Positions 7,298-14,527 are shown, counted from the stretch's first letter. The stretch is DNA of 15,030 bases from Clostridia bacterium (GCA_017430945.1 JAFRMB010000011.1:1-15030); one strand, 5' to 3'. Notes: a model not told the origin generated them from the letters alone. Program-made: numbers and translations.

Positions 7298-7753
7298 ATG
7301 AACAGAAAGCTTTTTTCCGCTTTGTCGGCAGTTGCCATACTGGCGCTGACGATCTGCGGGGCCTTCGCGGATGATACATCCGGAGCACTGACGATAGATG
7401 CTTCATCGTTGACCGACGAGCCGGCCTTTATCGACTGGATACAGGGAGACACGCCTATGCAGCTGATCGCGTTGAAAGGCGCGGACGGCGGCGTGCGTCT
7501 GGCATTCAACACCTGGCGGTCCTGCAAAGGTTCGCCCTGGGCATGGTTCGAATACCTGGGCGGCGGCAATCTGCAATGCCAGAACTGCATGCAGCTGTTC
7601 CCCGTCGGGATCGTCGGCACGGAGGAAGCATTTGGATGCAGTCCGATCACGATCCCGGCGTTCTCCGGGATCGACGGAACGGTCGTCGTCCCTGAAGCCA
7701 TACTCGCCGAAGCCGAGCCGTGGTTCAAAAACTGGAAGAGGACCGGAGAATGA
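7298..7753 (+). CDS. Exported DUF2318-type Cys protein
   Basis: 151 aa. A signal peptide covers residues 1-24, ending AFA|DD. The mature part has RLAFNTWRSCKGS (C76), CQNC (C94, C97) and FGCSPI (C114). This is the arrangement of DUF2318 domains, which occur with metal-transport membrane proteins; the usual first CxxC is here reduced to WRSC, with Trp-Arg-Ser before the single Cys. It probably binds a metal or cofactor outside the membrane. AGGGGG lies 6 nt before the ATG, overlapping the end of the upstream gene. Its stop overlaps the next start (ATGA at 7750-7753), which indicates translational coupling to the HMA/TauE-like gene. The substrate metal (copper or iron) is not settled by sequence. 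Confidence 0.78.
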   Translation: MNRKLFSALSAVAILALTICGAFADDTSGALTIDASSLTDEPAFIDWIQGDTPMQLIALKGADGGVRLAFNTWRSCKGSPWAWFEYLGGGNLQCQNCMQLFPVGIVGTEEAFGCSPITIPAFSGIDGTVVVPEAILAEAEPWFKNWKRTGE

Positions 7754-8340
7754 GCGCGAAAAAGATCACCTGGCAGGTCAGCGGTATGCACTGTCCGAAG
7801 TGCGGATCGACGGTCGTGAAGACGGTATCCGCGCTTCCGGGGATCCGCGAGGCCCGGGTCGACTGGCAGAAGGGCACTTTGACCGCGCTCTGGGACAGCC
7901 GCCTCACGTCGAAGGATGTGCTTGCCGCGCGTATCGCCGAGGCGGGCTACACGCTGGAAACGGGCGGCCATGAACGCGCATTCAGGTCGCTTGCGGTCCT
8001 GCTGGCTGCGGCCTTGTTATTCGTGATCCTTGAGCTGACCCCTTTGCGGTCCATGCTCAGCGCGTTCCCGACGGCGCAGGCAGGCATGGGCTTTACGGCG
8101 CTGTTCGCGCTGGGTCTGACGACTTCGCTGCACTGCGTGGGCATGTGCGGCGGCATCAACCTGGCGCAGAGCGCGGGCGCGGCGCAGGCGGGCCGGCGGA
8201 TAGGGCTGTCGAATCTCCGGTATAACCTGGGCAGGGTGGCCTCCTATACCGTCATCGGCGGCATCGTCGGTGTGCTGGGTCCGGTCATTCGCCTGAGTTC
8301 GGCCGTACAGCCGGTGTACAGATCGTTGCCGCAGCGTTGA
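7750..8340 (+). CDS. HMA domain plus TauE/SafE-like membrane domain, N-terminal half of a frameshifted gene
   Basis: As read, 196 aa. Residues 1-70 are a heavy-metal-associated domain with GMHCPKC (C15, C18). Then come membrane segments at about 79-96, 111-134 with the signature SLHCVGMCGGI (126-136), and 157-180. This is the sulfite-exporter TauE/SafE-like (DsbD-type, PF13386-like) family. After Q187 the reading frame degenerates (PVYRSLPQR, stop) whereas the expected continuation, GVQIVAAALMLLM, is encoded one frame away. Restoring one G at about 8310 (CAG-GCC-GGT) joins both halves into a protein of about 425 aa. The start at 7750 overlaps the DUF2318 stop. Likely role: membrane transfer of copper or another soft metal, inferred from HMA plus cupredoxin. 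Read as is, the gene is broken; a sequencing error is the main alternative. Confidence 0.8.
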   Translation: MSAKKITWQVSGMHCPKCGSTVVKTVSALPGIREARVDWQKGTLTALWDSRLTSKDVLAARIAEAGYTLETGGHERAFRSLAVLLAAALLFVILELTPLRSMLSAFPTAQAGMGFTALFALGLTTSLHCVGMCGGINLAQSAGAAQAGRRIGLSNLRYNLGRVASYTVIGGIVGVLGPVIRLSSAVQPVYRSLPQR

Positions 8341-9026
8341 TGCTGCTGATGGCGCTTCGGCTGTTGGGCGCGGGCGGGCTTTCCCTTGCCCTAACAGGGG
8401 GACTGAGGACACGGCTGATGCGCGCCGGAAGGAATTCCTCGTTGTGGATCGGCCTCATCAACGGGCTGATGCCGTGCGGTCCGCTGCAGGCGATGCAGTT
8501 GTACGCGCTGGCCACAGGCAGCTGGTGGAAGGGCGCTCTCTCCATGCTTGCGTTCAGCCTGGGCACGGTGCCGTTGATGCTGGGCTTCGGCCTCGTCAGC
8601 GGACGGCTGAACCGTCGCTTTGCCGGACCCATGCGCAAGGCATCGGGCGCGCTCGTGCTGATCATGGCGGTGGCCATGCTGACCAACGGGCTGGCGCTGG
8701 CCGGCGTGCAGCTTCGGGCGGGCGGCAGGCGATCGGCAGACGACGCAGTGATCTCCCCGGAGGTGCAGATCGTAAATTCGGAATTGGATTATCGAAGCTA
8801 CCCGGACATCACGGTGCGGGCGGGGATCCCAGTGCGCTGGACGATCCACGCGGATGCGGAACGCATCACCGGCTGCAACAACGAAATGGTCATTCCGAAA
8901 TTGGATATGCGCGTGCCGCTTTCCGAGGGGGATAACGTGGTGGAGTTCACGGCGGATGTGCCCGGCATTATCGATTACACCTGCTGGATGGGCATGCTGC
9001 ACGGTTCGATCACCGTTCATGAATGA
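8340..9026 (+). CDS. TauE/SafE-like membrane domain plus cupredoxin domain, C-terminal half of the frameshifted gene
   Basis: 228 aa from the ATG at 8340, or from a TTG at 8337; no ribosome binding site precedes either. Coding similarity continues upstream in frame to 8313, which argues against an independent start. Membrane segments lie at about 34-58 with the signature GLINGLMPCGPLQAMQLYAL (38-57), 65-88 and 101-122. A periplasm-type cupredoxin-like domain follows (about 142-228), with candidate copper ligands C179 (GCNNEMVIP), C215 and M217 (TCWMGML), M219 and H221. With the N-terminal half it forms an HMA-membrane-cupredoxin architecture: a cytosolic metal-binding head, a 6-7-helix channel, and an external copper-binding tail. 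It is the last gene of the operon. Confidence 0.8.
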   Translation: MLLMALRLLGAGGLSLALTGGLRTRLMRAGRNSSLWIGLINGLMPCGPLQAMQLYALATGSWWKGALSMLAFSLGTVPLMLGFGLVSGRLNRRFAGPMRKASGALVLIMAVAMLTNGLALAGVQLRAGGRRSADDAVISPEVQIVNSELDYRSYPDITVRAGIPVRWTIHADAERITGCNNEMVIPKLDMRVPLSEGDNVVEFTADVPGIIDYTCWMGMLHGSITVHE

Positions 9027-9170
9027 AGGTGTGGCGGGGAAGCGTTCAAGCTGACGGTGCGGGAGAGACGGATCGGCATATGAGCCGTACGGAGATGTCA
9101 GCGCGGAACATATAGCCTGTTCCTATTGCCCGGAAAAGGAAAATGTGATGCCCCGAAGTCGTTTAAATGC

Positions 9171-9199
9171 TTGATTATTAACGGAGGCACATTTATAAT
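9171..9199 (+). promoter_or_regulatory. Promoter of the amino-acid ABC importer operon
   Basis: TTGATT (9171-9176) and a perfect TATAAT (9194-9199) are spaced by 17 bp, in an AT-rich island. Transcription should start near 9206, inside or at the edge of the 9208-9224 dyad. Confidence 0.75.
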
Positions 9200-9207
9200 G
9201 ATTACAA

Positions 9208-9224
9208 CCTATTGAAATGATAGG
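9208..9224. promoter_or_regulatory. Putative Rrf2 operator, site 2 (ABC importer)
   Basis: CCTATTGAAATGATAGG; including flanks it is ACCTAT-N7-ATAGGT (9207-9225), a perfect dyad. It lies directly downstream of the -10, over the expected transcription start, a typical repressor position. It equals site 1 at all 13 conserved positions of CCTATTGA-N4-ATAGG. Confidence 0.65.
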
Positions 9225-9247
9225 TATAAGAAACGGAGGGATCCATC

Positions 9248-10003
9248 ATGAAGAAGCTCATTACAGTGATACTCGCCATCGCCATCCTCTCGGCGCTGGG
9301 CGTTTGCGCGTTTGCCGATGAAAACGTTTTGAAGGTCGGCATGGAGGGCACCTACGCGCCCTATACCTATCACGATGACAGCGGCGCGCTGACCGGCTTT
9401 GAAGTGGATGTCGCCAACGCCATCGGCGAAAAGATCGGCTATCAGGTGGAATTCGTGGAAGGTGCGTGGGATTCCCTGTTCCCGGCGCTGGATGCGGGCA
9501 CGATCGATGTGATCATGAACCAGGTGACGATCACCGATGCGCGGTTGGAGACCTATGATTTTTCAACGCCCTATGTCTTCACGCGCCCGGTGGTGATCGT
9601 CGCGGCGGACAACGAGGAGATCGGCAGCTTTGAGGATCTGAACGGAAAGAAGGCGGCCGAGGGGCTGACCTCCAACTACAACGCCATCGCCCAGAGCTAT
9701 GGCGCTGAGATCATCGGCCAGGACGTGTTCGCGCTGGCGGTGGAGCTTGTCAAGGGCGGTGAGGCCGACGCCGTGGTCAATGATGAGTTGACTTACGCCT
9801 ACTGGCAGGTGACGACCGGCGACTTCGATTCGACCAAGATCGTCGCCAGGTCGGAGGACGCCACCAGCAGCGCCGTGGTCATCCAGAAGGGACGCGACGA
9901 GCTGCGCGATGCCATCAGCGGCGCGATCGACGGGCTCCTGGCGGATGGGACCGTTTCGGCGATCTCCGAGAAGTACTTCAACATCGACGTCTCCCGGAAG
10001 TAA
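9248..10003 (+). CDS. Amino-acid ABC transporter substrate-binding protein, cystine/cysteine type
   Basis: 251 aa, family-3 solute-binding protein. Signal peptide 1-23 (CAFA|DE); the Cys at 20 is a poor lipobox (LGVC), so it is either a soluble/secreted protein or an atypical lipoprotein. Mature motifs: VGMEGTYAPYTYHDDSGALTGFEVDVANAIGEK (29-62), NQVTIT (91-96), YDFSTPYV (103-110), and GLTSNYNAIAQSYGAEI (139-155), the last being typical of the cystine-binding TcyJ/FliY branch. It captures a polar amino acid, most likely cystine, outside the membrane and hands it to the permease at 10080. GGAGGG lies 7 nt before the ATG. Context (a nearby cysteine-biosynthesis operon with a similar operator dyad) supports cystine, but specificity remains inferred. 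Confidence 0.88.
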   Translation: MKKLITVILAIAILSALGVCAFADENVLKVGMEGTYAPYTYHDDSGALTGFEVDVANAIGEKIGYQVEFVEGAWDSLFPALDAGTIDVIMNQVTITDARLETYDFSTPYVFTRPVVIVAADNEEIGSFEDLNGKKAAEGLTSNYNAIAQSYGAEIIGQDVFALAVELVKGGEADAVVNDELTYAYWQVTTGDFDSTKIVARSEDATSSAVVIQKGRDELRDAISGAIDGLLADGTVSAISEKYFNIDVSRK

Positions 10004-10023
10004 GCCGTTTGCCGAGCCGATGC

Positions 10024-10051
10024 GGGCTGCCGGAGCTGATCCCGGCAGCCC
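10024..10051 (+). terminator. Intercistronic hairpin between binding protein and permease
   Basis: GGGCTGCCGG (10024-10033) pairs perfectly with CCGGCAGCCC (10042-10051) around an 8-nt loop, followed by TTT. Placed after the first gene of an importer operon, it probably protects the binding-protein mRNA end or partly terminates, giving excess binding protein over permease. Full termination is unlikely because the T run is short. Confidence 0.6.
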
Positions 10052-10079
10052 TTTCGCGATATAGAGACGGAGTGATACT

Positions 10080-10751
10080 ATGGCTGCACTGTTGGAAACG
10101 AGAGAGGTCCAGATCGCGATCAAGGCCTTTTGGCCGATGCTGAAACAGGGGCTTATCTATTCCATACCGCTGACGTTGGTGTCCTTCACCATAGGAATGG
10201 TGATCGCGATACTGAGCGCGCTGCTGATCATCAACAGGGTCCCAATTCTCTCACAGATCATGCGCTTCTATGTGTGGGTGTTCCGCGGCACGCCCCTGCT
10301 GGTCCAGCTGTTCATCGTCTATTGGGGCATATGCAACCCGATGAAGATCAGCAACCTGGTCGCCTGTGTGATCGCCCTGTCGCTGAACGTGGGCGCTTAT
10401 GCCTCCGAGACCATCCGCGCCGCCATACTCTCCATAGACAAGGGGCAGTGGGAGGCTGGCTATTCCATCGGCATGACCTACCAGCAGGCTTTCTGGCGCA
10501 TCATCGTGCCGCAGGCCGCGAAGGTCTCCGTGCCGCCGCTATTCAACACATTCATCAGTCTGGTCAAGGATACCTCCCTCGCCTCCAACATTATGATCGC
10601 CGAGATGTTCCGCAAGGCGCAGGAGTTTGCGGCCAGCTCGCTCAGATACCTGCTCATCTACTCGGAGGCTGCGCTGATCTATCTGATGTTCTGCACGCTG
10701 TTGAACGGCCTGCAAAAGCTGTGCGAAAAGCGCCTGCGCGTGGGAAAGTGA
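10080..10751 (+). CDS. Amino-acid ABC transporter permease (HisM/TcyL type)
   Basis: 223 aa with about five membrane helices (around 22-50, 61-82, 92-115, 150-172, 188-210). The conserved FRGTPLLVQL (68-77) and the EAA loop EAGYSIGMTYQQAFWRIIVPQA (125-146), which docks on the ATPase, define a polar amino-acid permease. GGAG at 10069-10072 sets the start. It probably works as a homodimer because no second permease gene is present. It forms the membrane channel of the importer with the genes at 9248 and 10762, and is separated from the ATPase gene by 10 bp. Confidence 0.9.
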   Translation: MAALLETREVQIAIKAFWPMLKQGLIYSIPLTLVSFTIGMVIAILSALLIINRVPILSQIMRFYVWVFRGTPLLVQLFIVYWGICNPMKISNLVACVIALSLNVGAYASETIRAAILSIDKGQWEAGYSIGMTYQQAFWRIIVPQAAKVSVPPLFNTFISLVKDTSLASNIMIAEMFRKAQEFAASSLRYLLIYSEAALIYLMFCTLLNGLQKLCEKRLRVGK

Positions 10752-10761
10752 GGCGAGCGCG

Positions 10762-11505
10762 ATGTATTATGTCAAGGACATCCAAAAATCCTTCGATGGC
10801 AATCATGTGCTGAAGGGCGTCTCCCTGGACATCGAAGCGAACAAAACGACGGTCCTGGTGGGCCCATCGGGCTCCGGAAAGACCACCCTGCTGCGCTGCA
10901 TCAACCTGCTGGAAATGCCGGACAGCGGCGTCGTCCATTTGAACGGGGATGAGATCATCTTCGGAAAGGGCGCGCCGCCCAAATTCGCAGGTAGCGCGGC
11001 AAGGACGCTGCGCAGGAAGACGGGCATGGTATTCCAGAATTTCCAGCTGTTCCCTCATAAGACGGTGATCGGGAATATCATCGAAGGCCCTGTCTCTGTT
11101 CTGAAGCAGGACCGGGCGCAGGCCATTGAGGAAGCGGAAGCCGTGCTGAGAAAGGTCGGGCTCCTGGAAAAGCGGGACGCATGGCCGCGGGATCTCTCCG
11201 GGGGACAGCAGCAGCGCGTCGCCATTGCGCGGGCACTGGCCATGAAGCCCGAGCTGCTGCTGTTTGACGAGCCCACCAGCGCGCTGGATCCCGAACTGGA
11301 ATATGAGGTGCTGAGCATTATAAGGCAGCTCTGCGCTGAAAAACAGACCATCGTCATCATCACACATAAGCTTTCCTTCGCGCAGGAGGTGGCGGACAGG
11401 ATCGTCTTTTTTGATGGCGGGAGGATCTTGCGCCAGGGCACATGGGAAGAAATGAATGATGGCAGCGTGCCGCGCATCGCTCAATTCCTGAACATGCTAA
11501 GATAG
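10762..11505 (+). CDS. Amino-acid ABC transporter ATP-binding protein
   Basis: 247 aa. Walker A GPSGSGKTT (34-42), Q-loop Q92, signature LSGGQ (145-149) followed by QQRVAIARAL, Walker B LLLFDEP (165-171, catalytic E170) and H-loop H202 are all intact. Sequence type is GlnQ/HisP/TcyN. It energises the permease at 10080 in uptake of a polar amino acid, most likely cystine. GAGG at 10750-10753, overlapping the permease stop, serves as ribosome binding site. It closes the operon, which ends at the terminator at 11604. Confidence 0.92.
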   Translation: MYYVKDIQKSFDGNHVLKGVSLDIEANKTTVLVGPSGSGKTTLLRCINLLEMPDSGVVHLNGDEIIFGKGAPPKFAGSAARTLRRKTGMVFQNFQLFPHKTVIGNIIEGPVSVLKQDRAQAIEEAEAVLRKVGLLEKRDAWPRDLSGGQQQRVAIARALAMKPELLLFDEPTSALDPELEYEVLSIIRQLCAEKQTIVIITHKLSFAQEVADRIVFFDGGRILRQGTWEEMNDGSVPRIAQFLNMLR

Positions 11506-11603
11506 ATCCGTTGGAAGCAATAAATGGCCCTGCGCCGGCGGTAAAAGGAGCTTCGTCAGATCATCGAAGCGCGCCGCATCGATTTGGTACGGGGAAAATG
11601 GCA

Positions 11604-11646
11604 AAAAGACAGGCGGCCCGGACACCGAACAGGCCGCCTGTCTTTT
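11604..11646. terminator. Bidirectional intrinsic terminator between convergent operons
   Basis: AAAAGACAGGCGGCC (11604-11618) pairs perfectly over 15 bp with 11632-11646, with a 13-nt loop. TTTT closes the plus-strand stem and TTTTT the minus-strand stem, so it ends both the ABC operon (+) and the ECF S gene (-). A smaller hairpin GCTTCG/CGAAGC at 11550-11570 precedes it. Confidence 0.9.
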
Positions 11647-11703
11647 ATCTGCGATCGCTCCGGGCAACGCCCATGCGCATCGCCGTTCTTCTTTAAGATC
11701 CCC

Positions 11704-12231
11704 TCAGGGACGGACCACCTTGAAGTAGAGTTCCTTCAGCCGCAAAGGGTAGCACACGACCATGGCAAATACCGCCCCAAAGCCCGCCTGTACGATCTCA
11801 AAGGGCAGCTTGATGAGGGAGTACTCCGGTGTGGAGTAGATATAAGCCCTTCCCAGCGTATAGCCAATGACCATGATGATCGCACCGATGGTGACGCCGA
11901 TGCCGGAAGCCACCGCCTGACGCTTTTGAACGATCCGGTGACTGATGAGACATACGACCACGGCCTGCAGGCCGTGCGTCACCAGGGAGACGAACATCGG
12001 CGCCGGATAGAAGAAGAGATCTCCCAGGAAGGATCCGATGCCGCCCACCACGAAGGCGGACAGGGGATCCAGCAGGATCGCCGCGACGTTGATGACCGTG
12101 TCGCAGAAGTACAGGTGTCCGCCGGGAACAGGTATGGAAAAGATGCTCAAACTCAGTATGACGGTCATGGCCGTAAACATACTCGTCAGCGTCAGGCGAA
12201 GCGTTTGATTGTGTATCACTCTATTGTTCAT
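11704..12231 (-). CDS. ECF transporter S component (substrate unknown)
   Basis: 175 aa from the ATG at 12231, which follows AAGGGGGG at a suitable distance; a longer frame to 12261 lacks a start signal. It is a small polytopic protein of about six helices with the pattern PVPGGHLYFCDTVINVAAIL (34-53), GGIGSFLGDLFF (63-74) and MFVSLVTHGLQA (79-90), typical of ECF S components (PF07155-like). Such proteins bind a vitamin or small metabolite and use a shared EcfA/A'/T module, absent here. The gene lies 88 bp after mccA on the same strand. Candidate substrates suggested only by context are a sulfur compound (methionine, homocysteine) or a B6 vitamer for the two PLP enzymes upstream; neither is shown by sequence. 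Confidence 0.8.
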   Translation of the reverse strand: MNNRVIHNQTLRLTLTSMFTAMTVILSLSIFSIPVPGGHLYFCDTVINVAAILLDPLSAFVVGGIGSFLGDLFFYPAPMFVSLVTHGLQAVVVCLISHRIVQKRQAVASGIGVTIGAIIMVIGYTLGRAYIYSTPEYSLIKLPFEIVQAGFGAVFAMVVCYPLRLKELYFKVVRP

Positions 12232-12256
12232 AACGGCCCCCCTTGCGAGCAAAGAA

Positions 12257-12286
12257 AGCATACCTTAAATTGCCCCCATCGTCCAA
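12257..12286 (-). promoter_or_regulatory. Possible secondary promoter for the ECF S gene
   Basis: On the minus strand TTGGAC (12281-12286) and TATGCT (12257-12262) are spaced by 18 bp, in the 88-bp gap after mccA. The fit is moderate. The gene may instead be read only from the mccB promoter, since no terminator is seen in the gap. Confidence 0.35.
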
Positions 12287-12319
12287 TACGGGATTTCTAT
12301 GTGTGCCTATCGAGCGGTC

Positions 12320-13243
12320 CTATACGCGCCCGTCTTCATACAGGCCTTTGCTGAAATACCGGTCTCCGCGATCCGGAAAGACGACGACGATATGGCCCCT
12401 CGCGCCGGCTTCCACCAGTTTCAGCGCAGCGGCCAGCGCGCCGCCGGAGGAAGAACCGGCGAAGATGCCCTCCCGTCTGGCGAGCAGGCGCGCACTCGCA
12501 AAGGCTTCGGTATCCGTGATCTTTATCACCCGGTCGACCAGGGAAATATCCATGGTCTCCGGAATAAAGTCGTTGCCGATGCCCTCGATGTCGTAGTCGC
12601 TGTGTTCACCGCCGCCCATGGTGGAGCCCACCGGGTCTGCCAGGATACCCTGCACGGTAGGGTCCTGTTCCTTAAGGTACTTCACGATGCCGCTGTAGGT
12701 GCCGCCACTGCCGGCGCCGGCTACGAGGAAGTCGATCTCTCCGTTGAGGTCGCGCCAGATCTCCGGGCCCGTGGTTTCGTAGTGGGCCAGCGGGTTCGCG
12801 GGGTTGTGGAACTGCCCGAGCGAGATCGCGCCGGGGATGGCCTTGCGCAGCAGATTTGCTTTCTCTTCAGCGCCCAGCATGCCGTCCTCTCTGGGCGTGT
12901 TGACGATCTCCGCGCCCAGCGCGCGCATGAGCGTCTGCTTCTCCTGACTGAACTTGGTGGGCACCACGAAGACCACACGGTAGCCCCGGTTCAGCGCTGC
13001 GAAGGCGATGCCCAGGCCGGTGTTGCCTGCGGTGGCTTCCACGATGGTCCCGCCGGGCTTGATGAGACTATCCCGCTCCGCCCAGTCGATCATGTATTTG
13101 CCGATGCGATCCTTCACGCTGCCGGACGGGTTCATCAGCTCCAGCTTGGCGTACAGGTCTGCGCCCTCGGGCAGGTCGAAGTGGTTCAGCTTTACCAGCG
13201 GCGTGTTGCCGATCATTTCCTGCGTGGATCGATAGAGTGCCAT
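12320..13243 (-). CDS. mccA: Cysteine-synthase/cystathionine-beta-synthase family PLP enzyme, MccA-like
   Basis: 307 aa, fold-type II PLP enzyme. PLP lysine K44 in NPSGSVKDR, the substrate-binding loop TAGNTG (71-76), the phosphate-binding GAGSGGT (176-182), EGIGNDF (220-226) and GSSSGG (263-268) are present. The late motif PDRGDRYFSKGLY (290-302) and the segment QFHNPANPLAHYETTGPE resemble B. subtilis MccA more than a housekeeping CysK. MccA joins homocysteine and activated serine (O-acetylserine) to make cystathionine. There are no CBS (Bateman) domains. The start is the ATG at 13243, 7 nt after AAGGAGG; an ATG at 13249 is only 1 nt from it. It begins 2 nt after the mccB stop, so translation is coupled. 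An alternative is a true O-acetylserine sulfhydrylase. Confidence 0.85.
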   Translation of the reverse strand: MALYRSTQEMIGNTPLVKLNHFDLPEGADLYAKLELMNPSGSVKDRIGKYMIDWAERDSLIKPGGTIVEATAGNTGLGIAFAALNRGYRVVFVVPTKFSQEKQTLMRALGAEIVNTPREDGMLGAEEKANLLRKAIPGAISLGQFHNPANPLAHYETTGPEIWRDLNGEIDFLVAGAGSGGTYSGIVKYLKEQDPTVQGILADPVGSTMGGGEHSDYDIEGIGNDFIPETMDISLVDRVIKITDTEAFASARLLARREGIFAGSSSGGALAAALKLVEAGARGHIVVVFPDRGDRYFSKGLYEDGRV

Positions 13244-13245
13244 GA

Positions 13246-14406
13246 TCATGCCTCCTTGCTGGCCGCAATGGCCTGGTCCAGATCTGCAATAAGGTCTTCA
13301 GCCGCCTCGATGCCGGGGGACAGGCGGATCAGGTTGTCCGATATGCCCACCTTCAAACGCAGCTCCCGCGGGATCGAAGCATGGGTCATGGTAGAGGGAT
13401 GACAGATGAGCGACTCCACGCCGCCCAGGCTCTCGGCCAGCAATATGAGCTTCAGGGATTTGAAGAATACCCTGAAGTCATGATCGTCCTTCAGGGTGAA
13501 TGCGATCATCGCGCCGCCGTTTTTGGCCTGCCTGCGGTTGACGGTGTAGCCGGGGTCACCATCCAGTCCGGGATAATGGACCCGCGCCACGGCATCGCTG
13601 GACGCGAGCCATGCCGCGATCCGCTCCGTGTTCTCCACGTGCCGATCCATGCGCACGGCCAGCGTCTTGATGCCGCGGATCAGCAGGAAGGAATCGAAGG
13701 GACCCAACACGCCGCCGGTGGCGTTCTGGATGAATGCCAGCCGCTGGGCCAGCGCTTCGGATCTCACCACCGCCAATCCGGCGACAAGGTCGCTGTGCCC
13801 ACCCAGATATTTCGTCGCGCTGTGGATGACGATGTCCGCGCCCAACTCCAGCGGCCTTTGCAGATAGGGTGTCATGAAGGTGTTGTCCACGATGTGCCAG
13901 ATACCGCGCGCCTTCGCGATGGAGGACACCATGCGCAGGTCGGTGACGGTCATCAGCGGGTTGGCAGGCGTCTCGACCAGTATCGCCCGCACGTCATCCG
14001 TGATGGCTGCCTCGATGGAAGCGATGTCAGAGGTGTCCACGTAGTCATAGGTCAGCCCGAATTGCTTGAATACCTTGTCCAGCACGCGATAGGTGCCTCC
14101 GTAGACATTGCTGGAGATCAGTATCCTGTCACCGGACTTGAACAGCTGGAGCACTGCCGTGATGGCCGCCATGCCGGAGGCGAAGGCGAACCCCGCTGTG
14201 CCGCCCTCCAGTTCCGCGATCAGCGACTCCAACGCGGCGCGGGTGGGATTGCCGGTGCGCGAATATTCCCACTTTGGATAGCCCTCCAGCTCAAACTGCC
14301 GGTAGGTCGAGGTCTGATAGATGGGTACATTGACCGAATGGGTCAGCTCATCTCCAAAGATGCCGCCGTGGATGAGCATGGATTCGATCCTGTTGTAGTT
14401 GGGCAT
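13246..14406 (-). CDS. mccB: Cystathionine gamma-lyase/synthase family PLP enzyme, MccB-like
   Basis: 386 aa, fold-type I Cys/Met metabolism PLP enzyme. Landmarks are YSRTGNPT (48-55), SGMAA (78-82 region), D174 in VDNTF (pyridine nitrogen), the PLP lysine K199 in SATKYLGGHSD, and LGGVESLICHP (328-338). With an MccA-like partner directly downstream the likely reaction is cystathionine to cysteine, 2-oxobutyrate and ammonia, the second step of reverse transsulfuration; gamma-synthase or homocysteine lyase activity is not excluded by motifs. The start is the ATG at 14406 with AAGGAG 8 nt upstream. A longer frame begins with GTG at 14442, inside the leader hairpin, and is rejected. Expression is probably set by the promoter at 14600-14628, the operator at 14582 and the cysteine attenuator at 14436-14566. 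Confidence 0.9.
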   Translation of the reverse strand: MPNYNRIESMLIHGGIFGDELTHSVNVPIYQTSTYRQFELEGYPKWEYSRTGNPTRAALESLIAELEGGTAGFAFASGMAAITAVLQLFKSGDRILISSNVYGGTYRVLDKVFKQFGLTYDYVDTSDIASIEAAITDDVRAILVETPANPLMTVTDLRMVSSIAKARGIWHIVDNTFMTPYLQRPLELGADIVIHSATKYLGGHSDLVAGLAVVRSEALAQRLAFIQNATGGVLGPFDSFLLIRGIKTLAVRMDRHVENTERIAAWLASSDAVARVHYPGLDGDPGYTVNRRQAKNGGAMIAFTLKDDHDFRVFFKSLKLILLAESLGGVESLICHPSTMTHASIPRELRLKVGISDNLIRLSPGIEAAEDLIADLDQAIAASKEA

Positions 14407-14435
14407 TGGATTGACTCCTTTCGATCTGGATACAG

Positions 14436-14482
14436 AAAACACCCGCCGCTTGTTCCGATAGGATCCAGGCAGCGGGTGTTTT
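14436..14482 (-). terminator. Attenuator terminator hairpin in the mccB leader
   Basis: On the minus strand AAAACACCCGC (14472-14482) pairs perfectly with GCGGGTGTTTT (14436-14446). In RNA the stem continues through a G-U wobble and two G-C pairs to 14 bp around a 19-nt loop. The wobble would be a C-A mismatch on the other strand, so the hairpin is optimal in mccB-sense RNA. The 3' arm ends in TTTTCTGT. It lies 30 nt before the mccB ATG, within the transcript, so it can act only as an attenuator or processing signal. Confidence 0.75.
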
Positions 14483-14527
14483 GACGATCTGTTTCCGTCG
14501 TCATTGCATGTAAAGCGACCCTCTGCC
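14468..14527 (-). promoter_or_regulatory. Antiterminator pairing of the cysteine attenuator
   Basis: Leader segment GGCAGAGGGT (minus strand, 14527 to 14518) can pair with ACCCGCTGCC (14477 to 14468) at 9 of 10 positions; the single mismatch is A14522 with G14473 (plus-strand numbering). The second segment is the left arm and inner stem of the terminator, so the two structures exclude each other. The first segment is codons 14-17 of the leader peptide, just after the Cys run, so a ribosome stalled on Cys codons would leave it free and favour antitermination. A weak 5-bp competitor (TCTGC at codons 2-3 with GCAGA) could serve as segment 1. Confidence 0.7.

Noticed and set aside
8340..9026. Second half of the HMA/TauE-like gene as an independent gene
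   Set aside because: No ribosome binding site is present and similarity continues upstream of its start in the same frame, which indicates a frameshift.
9248..9310. Lipoprotein signal in the substrate-binding protein
   Set aside because: The residues before Cys20 (LGV) fit a lipobox poorly, and AFA|DE is a good signal-peptidase I site; lipidation is left open rather than called.
12299..13402. Long plus-strand frames opposite mccA and mccB (also 13381-14484)
   Set aside because: They are antisense shadows of two unmistakable PLP enzymes with low-complexity His/Arg/Gly composition.
14407..14442. GTG start at 14442 for mccB
   Set aside because: It lies inside the leader hairpin, has no Shine-Dalgarno and adds residues that family members lack; the ATG at 14406 has AAGGAG.
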